64,000 nucleotides of DNA from Siphonodentalium dalli. Its lineage: Eukaryota; Mollusca; Scaphopoda; Gadilida; Siphonodentaliidae. The translations under genes were made by a program, and so were the position numbers. The notes below the pieces were generated by a model. The model had not been told where the DNA came from. It was given only the letters and a program-made list of their open reading frames with translations, and ran no database searches. How positions within the stretch are numbered: position 1 is the stretch's first letter; every line of letters begins with the position of its first letter. The stretch covers positions 14,399,287 through 14,463,286 of the forward strand of contig CP136061.1 in NCBI GenBank assembly GCA_032622095.1. The letters are read 5' to 3'. This document shows positions 36,441 through 48,494 of the stretch, piece after piece.

Positions 36441-38053
36441 TCATCCAATTACTGAGACTCAGACGGAAATTCACAAATGGCATGCTCCCACCCGCTCCAA
36501 GACGATATGCGAACAATAATGAACTGTGATATTATAGCCGTAAGGCTTTGCATACGAAATCAGGCACACGAGTTACCATCTGACAAACAACAGAATGTCG
36601 GTTTGGATCGATGACACGATGTCATCGGTGCCGATTCGATAACCATATCCGAGGCATGCCGGCTCCAGAGATAACCATATCCACGGCATGCCGGCTCCAG
36701 CGACACATCGAATTAAAGCAGAGGTTGCGTCGATATAGACACGGTACCGATGCCCGATACATTTAAGTAAATCCGAGGGTTCTTCAGATTAACTCCGGAC
36801 AGGTGCTGGACTTATGTTTGTCCTGTTGAGTAATGTCCAAAAAGAGAATTATATGGACGCATTTATTGGCTCAAAACCGAGGATATTCCCTGGATTGTCT
36901 TCTATCTCTGGCGGATATTGCGGTAGGTTTTACAATTTATTTTATATTGGAGAGAGGCGTTTCTAACTTTCTAAGTTTTTATTTAAAAACTTGGGCTTCG
37001 TTCCCTTTAGCATATTAATGTTTAAACAGTTAGTTTCCGATTGAAGGTTTGAACTTTCGTTGAAGTGGTCGCTCTAAATATGAAAAGTAACAAAACAAAT
37101 CACAAAAACAAGCACACTTGTTATTGATAATCATGCTTTACGAATGTGGTATAAGTGACTGTCTCAAACCTAATAATGAAACGTACTGTATGTGAAGTTC
37201 GTTAATATACCAGAGAAGCTCGCCTGATGACTTCAATTGCTGGCTATTTATTTCTGATTTCCAACATTTTAAATACCTATTTTCGCGCTTGGTCTTAGTA
37301 AACATTTTCCAAAGTATATAATTTACGCCTCCTAATGTTATCAAGCTATGCTGACAATCAAACATAAAAAATATTTTTGTGTAGACTTTACTGTAGCAGT
37401 ATAATGTTTGCAAACTATACTAAAAAACACTTATAAAGAGCGTTCCATTTGCATGCATATGCATTTTATATACACTTATCTCTATACAATTCATATTATA
37501 TTTGGGTCACCTTTTCAGTTTAATCCCTTCATACACTGCTAATGAACTTCGGGGTCCAGCCCTTTATATGTAACAGTCCTCAATTTATAATGTTGTTACC
37601 CCTTATTAATTGTAAGTGCATTACAATTCGTGCAATTATGTACGATATGAACATAGCTGTGTTACAGCACAAAATTTATCATCTGGCAGTACAGCCAATG
37701 CATAAGCATACACTTTTGTTTACAATTAAGAATTTTTTCCCGATAGTACAATCAGGAAGGTCTATGTGTACGTTTTACAATAATTCGTGTATAGTATCAT
37801 TTTTGTGGATATTGCTTGGTGTGTGGCCCTCGTGATATTACTATCCCTATGATTTAAACTAGCTGAACGGTTTGACTGGTACGCTGCCGTTCTATACTTA
37901 TTCTATATTTATTTTGACATTCAAAATTGTCCGTGTGGCGCTTCGGAATGTGTACCTAGGTTTATTACGCACCTTTGTCCATGTTACCGAAGACAGGTTT
38001 ACCCCTGTACTCTACGGTGTTCCCAGCCCCCCTGGATCTCTATATTGTTACAA
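35506..38053. other. no recognised gene
   Basis: Unique, AT-rich sequence. A 33-bp direct duplication (ATAACCATATCC[G/A]... ATGCCGGCTCCAG) lies at about 36640-36710. A 61-codon plus-strand frame at 36833-37018 has hydrophobic stretches but no recognisable family. Confidence 0.45.
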
Positions 38054-39030
38054 CAAAGTGACTTCCCCAAACCCGTGGCTATTCCCCGGGTTATAAAGCC
38101 CCACCATGTGGACGAACTGACTCTCAAACCCGCGGCTATTCTCCGGGTTATAAAGCCCCATCATGTGGTCAAAGTGACTGCCCCAAACCCGTGGCTATTA
38201 TCTGGGTTATAAAGCCCCACCATGTGGACGAACTGACTGTCCCAAACCCGCGGCTATTATATGGGTTATAAAGCCCCATCATGTGGTCAAAGTGACTGTC
38301 TCAAACCCGCGGCTATTCTCCGGGTTATAGAGCCCCACCATGTGGTCAAAGTGACTGCCACAAACCCGCGGCTATTCTCCGGGTTATAAAGCCCCATCAT
38401 GTGGTCAAAGTGACTGTCTCAAACCCGTGGCTATTCTCCGGGTTATAGAGCCCCACCATGTGGTCAAAGTGACTGCCCCAAACCCGCGGCTATTCTGCGG
38501 GTTATAAAGCCCCACCATGTGGTTAAAGTGACTTCCCCAAACCCGTGGTTATTCCCCGGGTTATAAAGCCCCACCATGTGGACGAACTGACTCTCAAACC
38601 CACGGCTATTCTCCGGGTTATAGAGCCCCACCATGTGGTCAAAGTGACTGCCCCAAACCCGCGGCTATTCTCCGGGTTATAATGCCCCACCATGTGGTTA
38701 AAGTGACTTCCCCAAACCCGTGGTTATTCCCCGGGTTATAAAGCCCCACCATGTGGACGAACTGACTCTCAAACCCGCGGCTATTTTTCGGGTTATAAAG
38801 CCCCATCATGTGGTCAAAGTGACTGCCCCAAACCCGCGGCTATTCTCCGGGTTATAAAGCGCCATCATGTGGTCAAAGTGACTGTCTCAAATCCGCGGCT
38901 ATTCTCTTGGTTATAAAGCGCCATCATGTGGTCAAAGTGACTGCCCAACCCGTGGCTATTATCTGGGTTGTCTAGCCCAATCGCGTGGAAGAAGTGACGT
39001 CCCAAACCCACATATATTCTCTGTGTTATC
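38054..39030 (+). repeat. 58-59-bp minisatellite, about 17 units
   Basis: Unit CAAACCCGCGGCTATTCTCC, GGGTTATAAAGCCCCACCAT, GTGGTCAAAGTGACTGCC. Two alternating subtypes occur: GTGGTCAAAGTGACTG and GTGGACGAACTGACT. A block of successive units (TTCCCC..GTGGTTATTCCCC, then GACGAACTGACTCTC) recurs near 38525 and 38700, hinting at a three-unit higher-order period. Both edges decay gradually. Confidence 0.93.
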
Positions 39031-39164
39031 TAAACCTTTTGGAGCAGATTTAAATTATAAACATAATTTACCTTTTCTTTTGTATATGGTTGTGATCGTA
39101 ATTGTTCAACTAGTTGCACACACTTAAAGATCTACTTCGTATAGCATGAGATTTCGGGGGTATA

Positions 39165-39300
39165 CACCCACGGGGGAGTAACATAACTTAACTTACCAAA
39201 CTCTCGCCGGGGGGGGGGGGGGAGTAACATAACTTAACTTACCAAACTCTCGCCGGGGGGGGGGGGTAACATAACTTAACTTACCAAACTCTCGCAAGGC
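39165..39300 (+). repeat. about 50-bp repeat with poly-G, 3 units
   Basis: AGTAACATAACTTAACTTAC-CAAACTCTCGC appears three times, with G runs of 11-13 between them. Confidence 0.9.
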
Positions 39301-40010
39301 TTCAACTCCCAATGAATGGTGATGTTTTGATGATAGATTCAGATGGACTAAATTTTCTCTCTCGCTTACTTTGGTTGAAAATTCCGGTGTGTTTCTCGAG
39401 TGTTCTAACTATTAGCATTCTTAATTCTAACTGCTTTGGATTACCATACATTGTGTAATTACTCTGTTTACAGTTGGAAAATACATTTGCCAATGAACAG
39501 TGTACACCGTTGTATTGCAACATGCAGTATAGGACAATACATGTATAGGCACTTCCTTGCAATATCATTATATCGCAACATAATTAGAAATCGTTACTTC
39601 AATACATACATATTCATCTTCATGTTACAAAGATATTTACAAATGGATGGATAAGTGGGAAACGTTCCGAATATTAAAAGTTTTATATGGAAAGTCATTC
39701 TGATAGAAGAACAAATTGAAACATATGCATATTTGATTGTATATGACCTGTTTGTTATATACAAATGAATACACAGTTGTCGTCCTTTGTTAAAAATAGG
39801 GATCGGTACACATGATCAAAAGGTGTCGTCTGCTAATAATTGAATGTTCTTGTCTCCACCTTCTCGTTTGTAGTTCTTTGAATGTATTAACTGAGTATTC
39901 GTTAATTATGCATTTCATGACAAGAGCTGCGCTGGTACAGCATTACATGTCACATAGAGAGCCTTGTATATTAAGAAAATGCACTGGCTTGCAATGTCAA
40001 GGCCCATATT
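39301..40010. other. no gene seen
   Basis: AT-rich unique sequence; frames of 60-88 codons only. Confidence 0.5.
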
Positions 40011-40150
40011 GTTAGGCCCATGTAGTATATATATGTTAGGCCCATGTAGTATATATATGTTAGGCCCATGTAGTTTATATATGTTAGGCCCATGTATTAT
40101 ATATATGTTAGGCCCATGTAGTATATATATGTTAGGCCCTTGTAGTATAT
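40011..40150 (+). repeat. 24-bp minisatellite, 6 units
   Basis: GTTAGGCCCATGTAGTATAT-ATAT with a period of 24 bp. Frames on both strands show 8-residue repeats because 24 is a multiple of 3. The array abuts the left end of P copy D. Confidence 0.95.
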
Positions 40151-40151
40151 A

Positions 40152-40801
40152 TGTGACCCGCCATATCAAATCCAGTCGGAAGTCGGGATTTGTTAACCCT
40201 GTGCCAATGCATTCTCTTATATATGCGAGTCGACCATAGGTCGCCTCGCATATATAAGAGAATGCATTGGCCTAACAATTTTTTATCATTTTTTTTAAAT
40301 AAATGTTTCTTACAATTTTTAGGACATAAAATAAAAAACATCAATTACCCTGCAGGGAGCCCCACACATATATAGAAGCATATATAAGAGTGTCGTCTGC
40401 TCATGTTTGTCTGGGGCTCTGTATGGGTGAAATTATAAAATTGTTAAAGAATACAAGAAACAATTATTAAAATTGTAAAAACTTGTTAGGCCAATGCATT
40501 CTTTTATATATGCGAGGCGACCTATTTTATAATTTCAACCATACAGAGCCCCAAACAAACATGAGCAGACGACACTCTTCTATGTGTTTCTATATATGTG
40601 TGGGGCTCCCTGCAGGGTAATGGATGTTTTTTTTATTTTATGTCCTAAACATTTGTAAGAAACATTTATTTAAAAAACATGATCAAAAATTGTTAGGCCA
40701 ATGCATTCTCTTATATATGCGAGGCGACCAATGGTCGACTCGCATATAAGAAAATGCATTGGCACAGGGTAAAACAATTCCGAATTCCGACTGGATTCAC
40801 A
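40152..40801. mobile_element. palindrome element P, copy D (enlarged foldback)
   Basis: The left terminus TGTGACCCGCCATATCAAAT is intact (TA at 40150-40151). The left hairpin is at 40204-40272. The internal module runs forward (ACATAAAATAAAA, CCCTGCAGGGAGCCCC, GTCTGGGGCTCTG), reaches half a hairpin (to about 40525), then repeats in inverted order (CAGAGCCCC, GGGGCTCCCTGCAGGG, TTTTATTTTATGTCC) to a second hairpin near 40696-40763. The right terminus has lost the GATATGGCGGG part. The result is a larger inverted repeat than in copies A and F. Confidence 0.8.
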
Positions 40802-40967
40802 TATATGAGTCTCCCGGTGGGAAATTCGCATATATAATATAATGCATTTGGTATAGGTTTTCGCAAAATTGCAGAAAGCTCCAATGATGGAAGGCCTAAT
40901 AGAGGTTTATGTGTTCTACATAATGGCATGCACCTTCATATGACACACAGTCTGCATGGCTGCATTG

Positions 40968-41075
40968 GTGACCAGAAGCTCACATAGATCATAGATAATC
41001 TCCGATTGATGACCAGAAGCGCACATAGATCATAGATAATCTCCGATTGATGACCAGAAGCTCACATAGATCGTA
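40968..41075 (+). repeat. 41-bp tandem repeat, about 3 units
   Basis: TGACCAGAAGCTCACATAGA-TCATAGATAATCTCCGAT, starting near 40969, 41010 and 41051. Confidence 0.9.
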
Positions 41076-41079
41076 GGTG

Positions 41080-41960
41080 ATCTCCATTATTATTGATGGT
41101 CGATGTCTCCAGACATATTCATTTCCTGTGAATCGTCGATTTATTGCAGCTAGTATGTACGTTTCTCCATCTCGGTGTTGGAATCACCATTATAGTACAA
41201 AATAATTATTCGTCGTCTCGCATCAAGTTCACGTTAAACATCAAATTGATGACCGAATAATCACCGATGGGTTCTTAACATTGATTCACATACATTCACG
41301 CGTAGGGACGTTGAACAGAACACTAATTATTGAATGTGTTATCACTCTCAAATAAAGCAATTGATTTAGGTACCCAATAGAACCAAAAGCCGCGATAGTA
41401 CCAGACAGTTTGTTACTATAAGCCTTTAGTGCCTCTTTAGCGTTATAGAACCAGATGAGTTGGTACTCCACAGAGGGCCAATCGTTGGCTCCATGCTGAT
41501 TGGGTGAGACCGTGGGTGTGTCAATGTCGAGTGCCGTGTGCAAACGATCAAATTAAAGTGAAAAAATGGCCGCCCGTCGACTCGCGGTCATAGATCTGTC
41601 TGATTATTTCATTTAGCACTATGCAATGGAGTCTTTGTGGTTTTATACTTAATTCGATGTTTAAACGCGGCAGCATCATTTGGAATCTAACATGTCACAT
41701 TGCTAAATTTGCCGGTATCAGGGATGTTTTGTTCTCTGGAGTATCAAATTGCTGGAGCTACGCGTAGCACCTAAATACTTCAGAATAACTGTCTTAATAT
41801 AAGAATAACTGTCTTGATATTTTGGTACTTCAGATAATATATAGAGGCGTATCATGAAAGCATCTATTTCTTGGCACTTCATATCGCGAGCGTCATGGCT
41901 TCGGTGACATAAATGCGGGGTGGGTATTATATGCACAATGCCCGTGTAGAACTTAAATAA
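41080..41960. other. no recognised gene
   Basis: Unique sequence. An 85-codon minus-strand frame (41286-41543) has no recognisable domain. Confidence 0.45.
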
Positions 41961-41966
41961 TTAGTA

Positions 41967-42145
41967 GGTAATCCAGAGTACCAACAATTTGGTACTCTAG
42001 AGTACCAAGAAGTTGGTACTCTAGAGTACCAAACATTTTGGTACTCTAGAGTACCTAAACTTTTGGTACTCCCGAGTACCAAAAAGTTGGTACTCCCCCT
42101 GGGACAAAGCTTAGTACCTACGTAGGTACTCTGAAGTACCTAATG
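41967..42145. repeat. array of 16-bp palindromes
   Basis: GGTACTCTAGAGTACC, a perfect palindrome, appears repeatedly with 12-16-bp A/T-rich spacers. Flanking variants are GGTACTCCCGAGTACC and TAGTACCTACGTAGGTACT. About six palindromic sites lie within 180 bp, flanked by AATAATTAGTAGGTAATCC on the left. Confidence 0.9.
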
Positions 42146-42270
42146 ATTTAAGAGTGTACCCGAAACTCCATCGAAATGTTTCATTATGGAGTTTCGGAGC
42201 TTGGCGTATGCTTGTGGTATCTGAAGACCCACGATGAGAGAGGGTGTGAACGAGATGAGAAAGAGAGAGG

Positions 42271-43185
42271 GAGAAATGCTTTATTCTCGGATCCATGCTA
42301 CATAATAGAATATTGAGACAGATATAGGTATATACAAAGAGAGGAAACATATGTTTACAATTTAAATCTCCGATGTACATGACCTAATCAGATAACTACG
42401 CTTACATACATGTACCATCTATATAATACATAATTATGTAGTCACCAATGTCACTACAGCAACACAGATAAAACTGAATACTATATACATATACCATGGG
42501 TGTTGCATGTCATTAGAGCGCATTGCACGAGCCCATGGCGATAACCGATTTGGAAAGTTACAAAGTTCATTATCAATTTACTATAGGTGTAAATGATGAA
42601 CGGTTTGAACCATATAGGCTTCAAATCATGGTGCATACTTCAACCATGTATTTATTCTTCGAATGCATCGCATTCATGCCGGGAATTCGTGCGTCTGATA
42701 TTTGCAGCGTGAGGTCACCAGAGGGTGAATTTAGTGAAATGCTTTATTCTCGCATCCATGTTACATAATAGGATATTGAGACAGTGTTAGGTATATACAA
42801 AGAGAGAAAACATGTTTAAATTCCGATTGTACATGGCCTAGTCAGATACCTACGCTTACATACATGTACCATATATATAATACATATGTAGTCACTAATG
42901 GCAATACTGATCATACTGAATAATATACTATAGGAATATACCATGGGTGTTGCATGTCATTAGAGCGCATTGCACGAGCCCATGGCGATAACCTATTTGG
43001 AAAGTTACAAAGTTCATTATCAATTTGCTAGGTATAAATGATGAACGGTTTGAACCCTATATGCTTCAAATAATGGTGCGTACTTTAACCCTATATTTAT
43101 TCTTCGATTGCTTCGCATTCATGCCAGTATTTAGTGTGTCTGATATTTGCAGCATGAGGTCCCCAGAGGGTGAAATTAGTGACAT
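42271..43185 (+). repeat. tandem duplication of about 450 bp
   Basis: Copy 1, about 42271-42735, and copy 2, about 42736-43183, share GAAATGCTTTATTCTCG, GTATATACAAAGAGAG, ACGCTTACATACATGTACCA, GTGTTGCATGTCATTAGAGC, GGTTTGAACC and TCTGATATTTGCAGC. The offset is 447-463 bp. Each copy ends in an S-like segment (GAGGTC[A/C]CCAGAGGGTGAA). Frames of 81 and 63 codons exist in parallel in the two copies, without a recognisable domain. Confidence 0.88.
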
Positions 43186-43199
43186 TGCAAATTATGGTA

Positions 43200-44300
43200 T
43201 ACATAAACTCAAATGAATGGGAAAATTAACTAAAACAATGTTAATATTAAACTCTACATACTTCCCAGAAGATGAGGCTTAATGTGCATGAATGTCCCCA
43301 TAGTGTGAATTGCATGATGCTAGCCCACTGTGCGGGATGACATCACTAAACTCACCCTCTGGGGATCTCATTATACAAATATCAGACATACTAAATCCAG
43401 GTTTGATTGCCTCGCGTTGTCTACATTTATAATCATATAGCGCGGCAAATGTTTAAATCACAGTTCAGAATGAGGCTACGATGGTTGTTTGGGTGCGTTC
43501 GATTTGTTCTGTATTGAACAGGGCGGTGGATCTCCTCGATGAGCATGAGTTTATTGTATTTGCGTGACTGTAATTGCTCATAGCGTCATGTACTAAGGAT
43601 TGACAAGTTTATTGGTAAACACATCATAATTAAATGCTGTATATATGCATATATATGTTATACATTCAAATCAGATAGCAGCAATATTATGCGTGTGATA
43701 TGCATCTAAATGTATGTACAGTAGGGAGACTGATTGGAAGTTTAAAAGTATACTGAGCTAATTGTTATAAAATTACATCAAATACATCTAGTTTCCTTCT
43801 GAGTCTGTGGGCTCAATTGATTACTGGAAACCCAAGTAAAATCGACTATTGTGAAGATTTAATTATTCGAATAGATTTTTCCTTTGTTCAAAGTATATTT
43901 ACAATACCGTATGGTATGAAACGTTCATCATGTTGTTTTACATTTATGGCATATCCTATCTTATCTATCTGGTTTTGTATCGTTCAGTTTCAATCGGCAC
44001 GTTATGGTCACTTACTATCATTGCATATAATTTATATGGTGAGTGATTTTGGAATATTATCTTAATATATTTCTGACATTCAAATTTACAATACATCTTG
44101 TCATATAATTGTAATGTTCTTTAACTCGCTTTGGGACAATATGTTTCTATTGTATTTTTAATTCGTCCATATAAGATTCATTCAATGAAACTTCCAAGTT
44201 GTTCAGATCTAATTTTTTTAATCTGTATTCAATTGTTCACAACCATATCGCCAAATGGCTGCCTCCGACCCATTTACCCTCTGCCATGTTCGCCGTCTCA
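43200..44300. other. no gene seen, apart from one S repeat
   Basis: AT-rich unique sequence; includes the S copy at 43293-43376. Confidence 0.5.
43293..43376 (+). repeat. dispersed foldback repeat S, copy 3
   Basis: GTCCCCATAGTGTGAATTGC, ATGATGCTAGCCCACTGTGC, GGGATGACATCACTAAACTC, then ACCCTCTGGGGATCTCATTA. The inverted halves flank the GCCCACTGTGCGGG centre. Confidence 0.65.
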
Positions 44301-44908
44301 TAACGGCTTGCATCGTGATCAGCATGCATGCGTATGGAACACAGTGCCTCGTTAAACAGCGCGACCACCAATGTCAGTGATGTGCGTGCGCTTTGTCGCG
44401 CAACAATAACACCGTTAGTGAACCAAGATAGTCTCCATTATCTCGCTGTACATTAGGACCATCTCATATTGACATCGATGCACCACATTCCTGTGTATCA
44501 TGGCCATGTAACATGACGAGAGAGCATCAATAACGTGTAGCTGTTCAGCACATTAACATGAAGGTCATTGGTTTGCTATCAATTTGCCACAAGATGATAA
44601 GTTTGTTAGAGACAAAGGCGAGACTCAAGTATACAATGTACGTCACTGGTACAACAGGCGCATCTTAATCCTGTCCGTATGGCTCTCCAATCACATTGCC
44701 TAATATAACCAAACGTTTAAACCAAATACAGGTGCATTTGTAACTGTTAACAGCGCCGCGATACAGGTGTTGGTGGTGTGTCCGGTTTTCTTCATAAAGG
44801 TAACTCCGCGTGTGAACCATGCTAGGCTATATCACATCACACATATTAGTCCGAGGAGCCCTGACGTATTATAATATGCTCGACCAGATTATCTGTCAGC
44901 AGCTAACA

Positions 44909-45032
44909 ACATCGATACACTGTATACCATACACTGGTCTAATATAACAATATCGATACACTGTATACCATACACTGGTCTAATATAACAACATCGATAC
45001 ATTGTATACCATACACTGGTCTAATATAACAA
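44909..45032 (+). repeat. 42-bp tandem repeat, 3 units
   Basis: ATCGATACACTGTATACCAT-ACACTGGTCTAATATAACAA, three nearly identical copies. Confidence 0.93.
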
Positions 45033-45647
45033 ACGTTTGAACCAAGATGTAGGTATAGGCAGCTTTTCACAGCAATGCCACAATCGTTGGTTGGGTGCGT
45101 TTGATGTGTTTCGCGATGGTATCTCCGTCCGCACTGAACACAAGTACTTCAGAACTGCACTAGAAACTTCTCACATTTCACCTATGCATCCGACATATGT
45201 GAGGCCCCCACCCTCACCCCCTGGAATACGGAATACCACTTAACACAGATGGTGGAATACGGAATACCAGTTAACAGCCATATGGAATTTTGCGGATACA
45301 TTTTCCATTGCCGTACGAACGCCGGTCATCCCGCAGTGTCCACGTCTAAAATGATATAAAATGAAGATGATCGACAACCTGTATGTCAAACCGTTAATTT
45401 ATTGTGACAAAAATCGCATTTATATTATTATTATGATCATTTTTTGGAAGGTGTCGAAGTGTTTTGGAATACCGAATACCTCCTAACAGAGGGGCCGAAT
45501 ACGGCGTACCTCATAACATGGCATGGAATACGACGTACGAAAGGGGGGTGGGGGCTTCATATATGAAACATGGCCATATAACATATAGATATCGGAGCCT
45601 CCAAGAACAATGGTGTGCCTCGGTCAGTGAACGTTACTAAACATCTC

Positions 45648-45865
45648 AAATGGACACCCATGCATCAGATGTCTAACCTGGTGACAGTATAAATGGACAC
45701 CCATGCATCAGATGTCTAACCCGGTGACAGTATAAATGGACACCCATGCATCGGATGTCTAACCCGGTGACAGTATAAATGGACACCCATGCACCAGATG
45801 TCTAACCTGGTGACAGTATAAATGGACACCCATGCATCAGCTGTCTAACCTGCATGGTGACAGTA
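45648..45865 (+). repeat. 43-bp tandem repeat, 5 units
   Basis: AAATGGACACCCATGCATCA-GATGTCTAACC[T/C]GGTGACAGTAT at 43-bp spacing. The last unit has a TGCA insertion. Confidence 0.93.
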
Positions 45866-46789
45866 TTTGTGTATATAACTTACATGAATCTGGTTAGGTG
45901 CGTTCGATTTTCTCCACGGAGGTAACGTTGTTAGTGAACAAAGCCATTTTCGATTACGTCGTTACTGCACTAGAAACATCTTACAGTAACGCCCATCTAT
46001 TAGCTCTCTGTATACCGTGGTCATGTAACATGTCGCGACAACATGTGTATATATACATTACATGCAACCGTTCAGAATGCCATTTCCTAACCGATAATAT
46101 GAGTTCGATTTGTTATATGAAAATAACCCCTGCTTTAGCGGACATGTTTAGTTTCCATTTGTCGTTATATTAGTGCACTAGAAACAACCTGCATTAACAC
46201 ACATGTATCAGATCCCTGTACCATGTTGCGAGATTATAAATTATATGCAGCTTTTAAGATTACCATGCACCACCAAAGTCGATTTGATAAGGGAATGTAC
46301 CTCCGTTACGGAACCACGCTTGACTCCATTACCTCGCGTATGCACAAGAACAATCTCAAATTGACATTCATGTATATACATGTATCAGCTCCCTATGTGA
46401 CATGGCTATGCAATAATGTGACACAATGTGTTCGTGTGGATTACTTGTAGCTGTTCAAAGTTACACTGTCAAAGCGATGAAATGCGTTAGACTTCTAACC
46501 CAGTTAGTGAATCAGGGGAGACCCAATTACCTTGTTGGTATACCCTGCACTTCTTACTGAGTGGAGCCTTATCGTCAGTTACTATGACCGACCTCGTTAT
46601 CAATCATCGACATTTTAAAAGGACATCCCTCATTGCCATATAGAAACATGTTTATCCAAAACGCGTTTGGCTGGTCACAGCGCCGCTACAATGGTTCTTG
46701 TGTGCGATCGATTTCCACGAAGGTATACATGTAACTGAGTGAAGCTAACTAGAGTCCCTTCCATCGTTAATGCATCAACACATCCGATA

Positions 46790-47125
46790 TTAACACCAAC
46801 TCACACGTAAATGGTTGTGTACCATGGTGACTGAGTTTGCACAATTAACACCCACTCACACGTAAATGGCTGTTTATCATGGCGACTGAGTTTGTACAAT
46901 TAACACCCACTCACACGTAAATGGTTGTGTATCATGGTGACTGAGGTTGCACAATTAACACCCACTCACACGTAAATGGCTGTGTATCATGGTGACTGAG
47001 TTTGTACAATTAACACCCACTCACACGTAAATGGCTGTTTATCATGGCGACTGAGTTTGTACAATTAGCACCCACTCACACGTAAATGGCTGTGTATGAT
47101 GGTGACTGAGTTTGTACATTTAACT
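46790..47125 (+). repeat. 55-bp tandem repeat, 6 units
   Basis: AACACCCACTCACACGTAAA-TGGCTGTGTATCATGGTGAC-TGAGTTTGTACAATT with period 55. The alternating variants (GTTTATCATGGCGA and GTGTATCATGGTGA) repeat in pairs. Confidence 0.93.
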
Positions 47126-47159
47126 CTTCCATGACTGTAATCTTCAACAATTCTGCGAA

Positions 47160-47600
47160 AACCCTGTGCCAATATTATCTTATATATGCGAGTCTCTAAT
47201 GTATAGGAAGATTCTCATATATAAGATAGTACGTTAGCCTAACAAATGATTACCTTGACCTTGTAAGCCAATGCATTATCTTATAAACGTAAGGTTCCAT
47301 ATGGGAGAAGACTCGCATATATATGGAAAAACACTGGATCTATGCAGAGTAATACCCTGTGCCAATGCATTCTCTTATATATGCGAGTCGACCACAGGTC
47401 GACTCGCATATATAAGAGAATGCATTGGCATAACAACTTTTCATCATGTGTTATTATTTTTTACAATTTTTTAATAATTGTTTCTTATATTCTTTAACAA
47501 TTTTAATTACACCCATTCAGAGCCCCAGGAAAACATGAGCAGACATAACTCAATACACATGCTTCTTTATATGTGTGGGGCTCCCTGCAGGGTTATATGT
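47160..47600. mobile_element. palindrome element P, copy E (left half; perfect hairpin)
   Basis: The hairpin at 47361-47429 has two 33-bp arms that are exact reverse complements around the 3-base centre ACA; other copies differ at one or more arm positions. It is preceded by CCCTGT and followed by TAACAA and the internal module in the orientation of copy A (AGAGCCCC, ATGAGCAGAC, GGGGCTCCCTGCAGGG). The second hairpin and right terminus are missing. A more decayed hairpin lies at 47167-47242. Confidence 0.75.
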
Positions 47601-48494
47601 ATGTTCCACCAGCGCAGCCCCCACCACAAGCCCCGTCGTGAAAGGGTTAAATTACATGCTTGAAGCTTCCGCGGCGACACACCAAGGTCAATGATTACTT
47701 TGGCATTAGTGAACCGGTCTATACTCCATTAGTAAACCGGGCTATACTCCATTACCTCGTTAGTATTCGTGGTGCGTCTTACTCCCCGGAGCCTTAACAT
47801 AAATTCGTATTCTCAACTTCATTATCAACCATCAATTAACCGCGGATCTCCAGTGTCAAATAGCAAACATACAATCCAAATGTTACTGTACCACCGCTAC
47901 AAATTCGATCGTGTGTGTTCGGTTTGCTCCACGAGATTGTAACTCTGTTAGTGAACCAAGCCAGTTCTCATTACGTTGTTACTGCACTGGAAACATCGTA
48001 CTGTAATGCCCTCATATTGGCTCCCTTTTACGTAACGGTGAACATGTAACACATCGAGAGACTTCTTGCAAGGCCGATGGTGCGTTAGAGTTTTACGTAA
48101 AAGTAACTCCGTTAGTGAACATAAGTCGACGTCATTACCTCAGATTGAAACCCGGGTATCAGCTCCTTTATAAAGTTGATGCGCAGCAAGGCGACATCAT
48201 GTGTCCATATAACTAGCATATAAATGTATATGAAATGCATTCGATTCCTAACTGGGTTAGTGGACCACGCTATGCCCCATTACCTCGTTAGTACATCGGA
48301 ACGTCTTACTACAAGGCGGAGCCTTAACACAAATTAATATGCTCAACCTCATTATGAACCAGCAATTAACGCCGGATCTGCATTGATCACCGATACACAT
48401 TATCACCTTAGACTCGACTCACGGCCCAATCAATGAACATATACAATGGGGCTGGCATCCCACCACATAATGAATGCCACAATGGATCCGACAA

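Larger units (their letters stand above)
44300..48420 (+). repeat. region of diverged medium-length repeats
   Basis: A set of words in constant order recurs: GTGCGTTCGATTT-like, CC-ACGGAGGTAAC, GTTAGTGAACCAAGC-like, CATTACCTCGTT-like, ACTGCACTAGAAACATC-like, and CATGGTCATGTAACATG-like. Copies are seen near 44350-44540, 44760-44830, 45090-45200, 45895-46050, 46290-46450 (partial), 46690-46770 and 47920-48070. They are old (many substitutions). Small open frames inside differ between copies. Confidence 0.55.
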
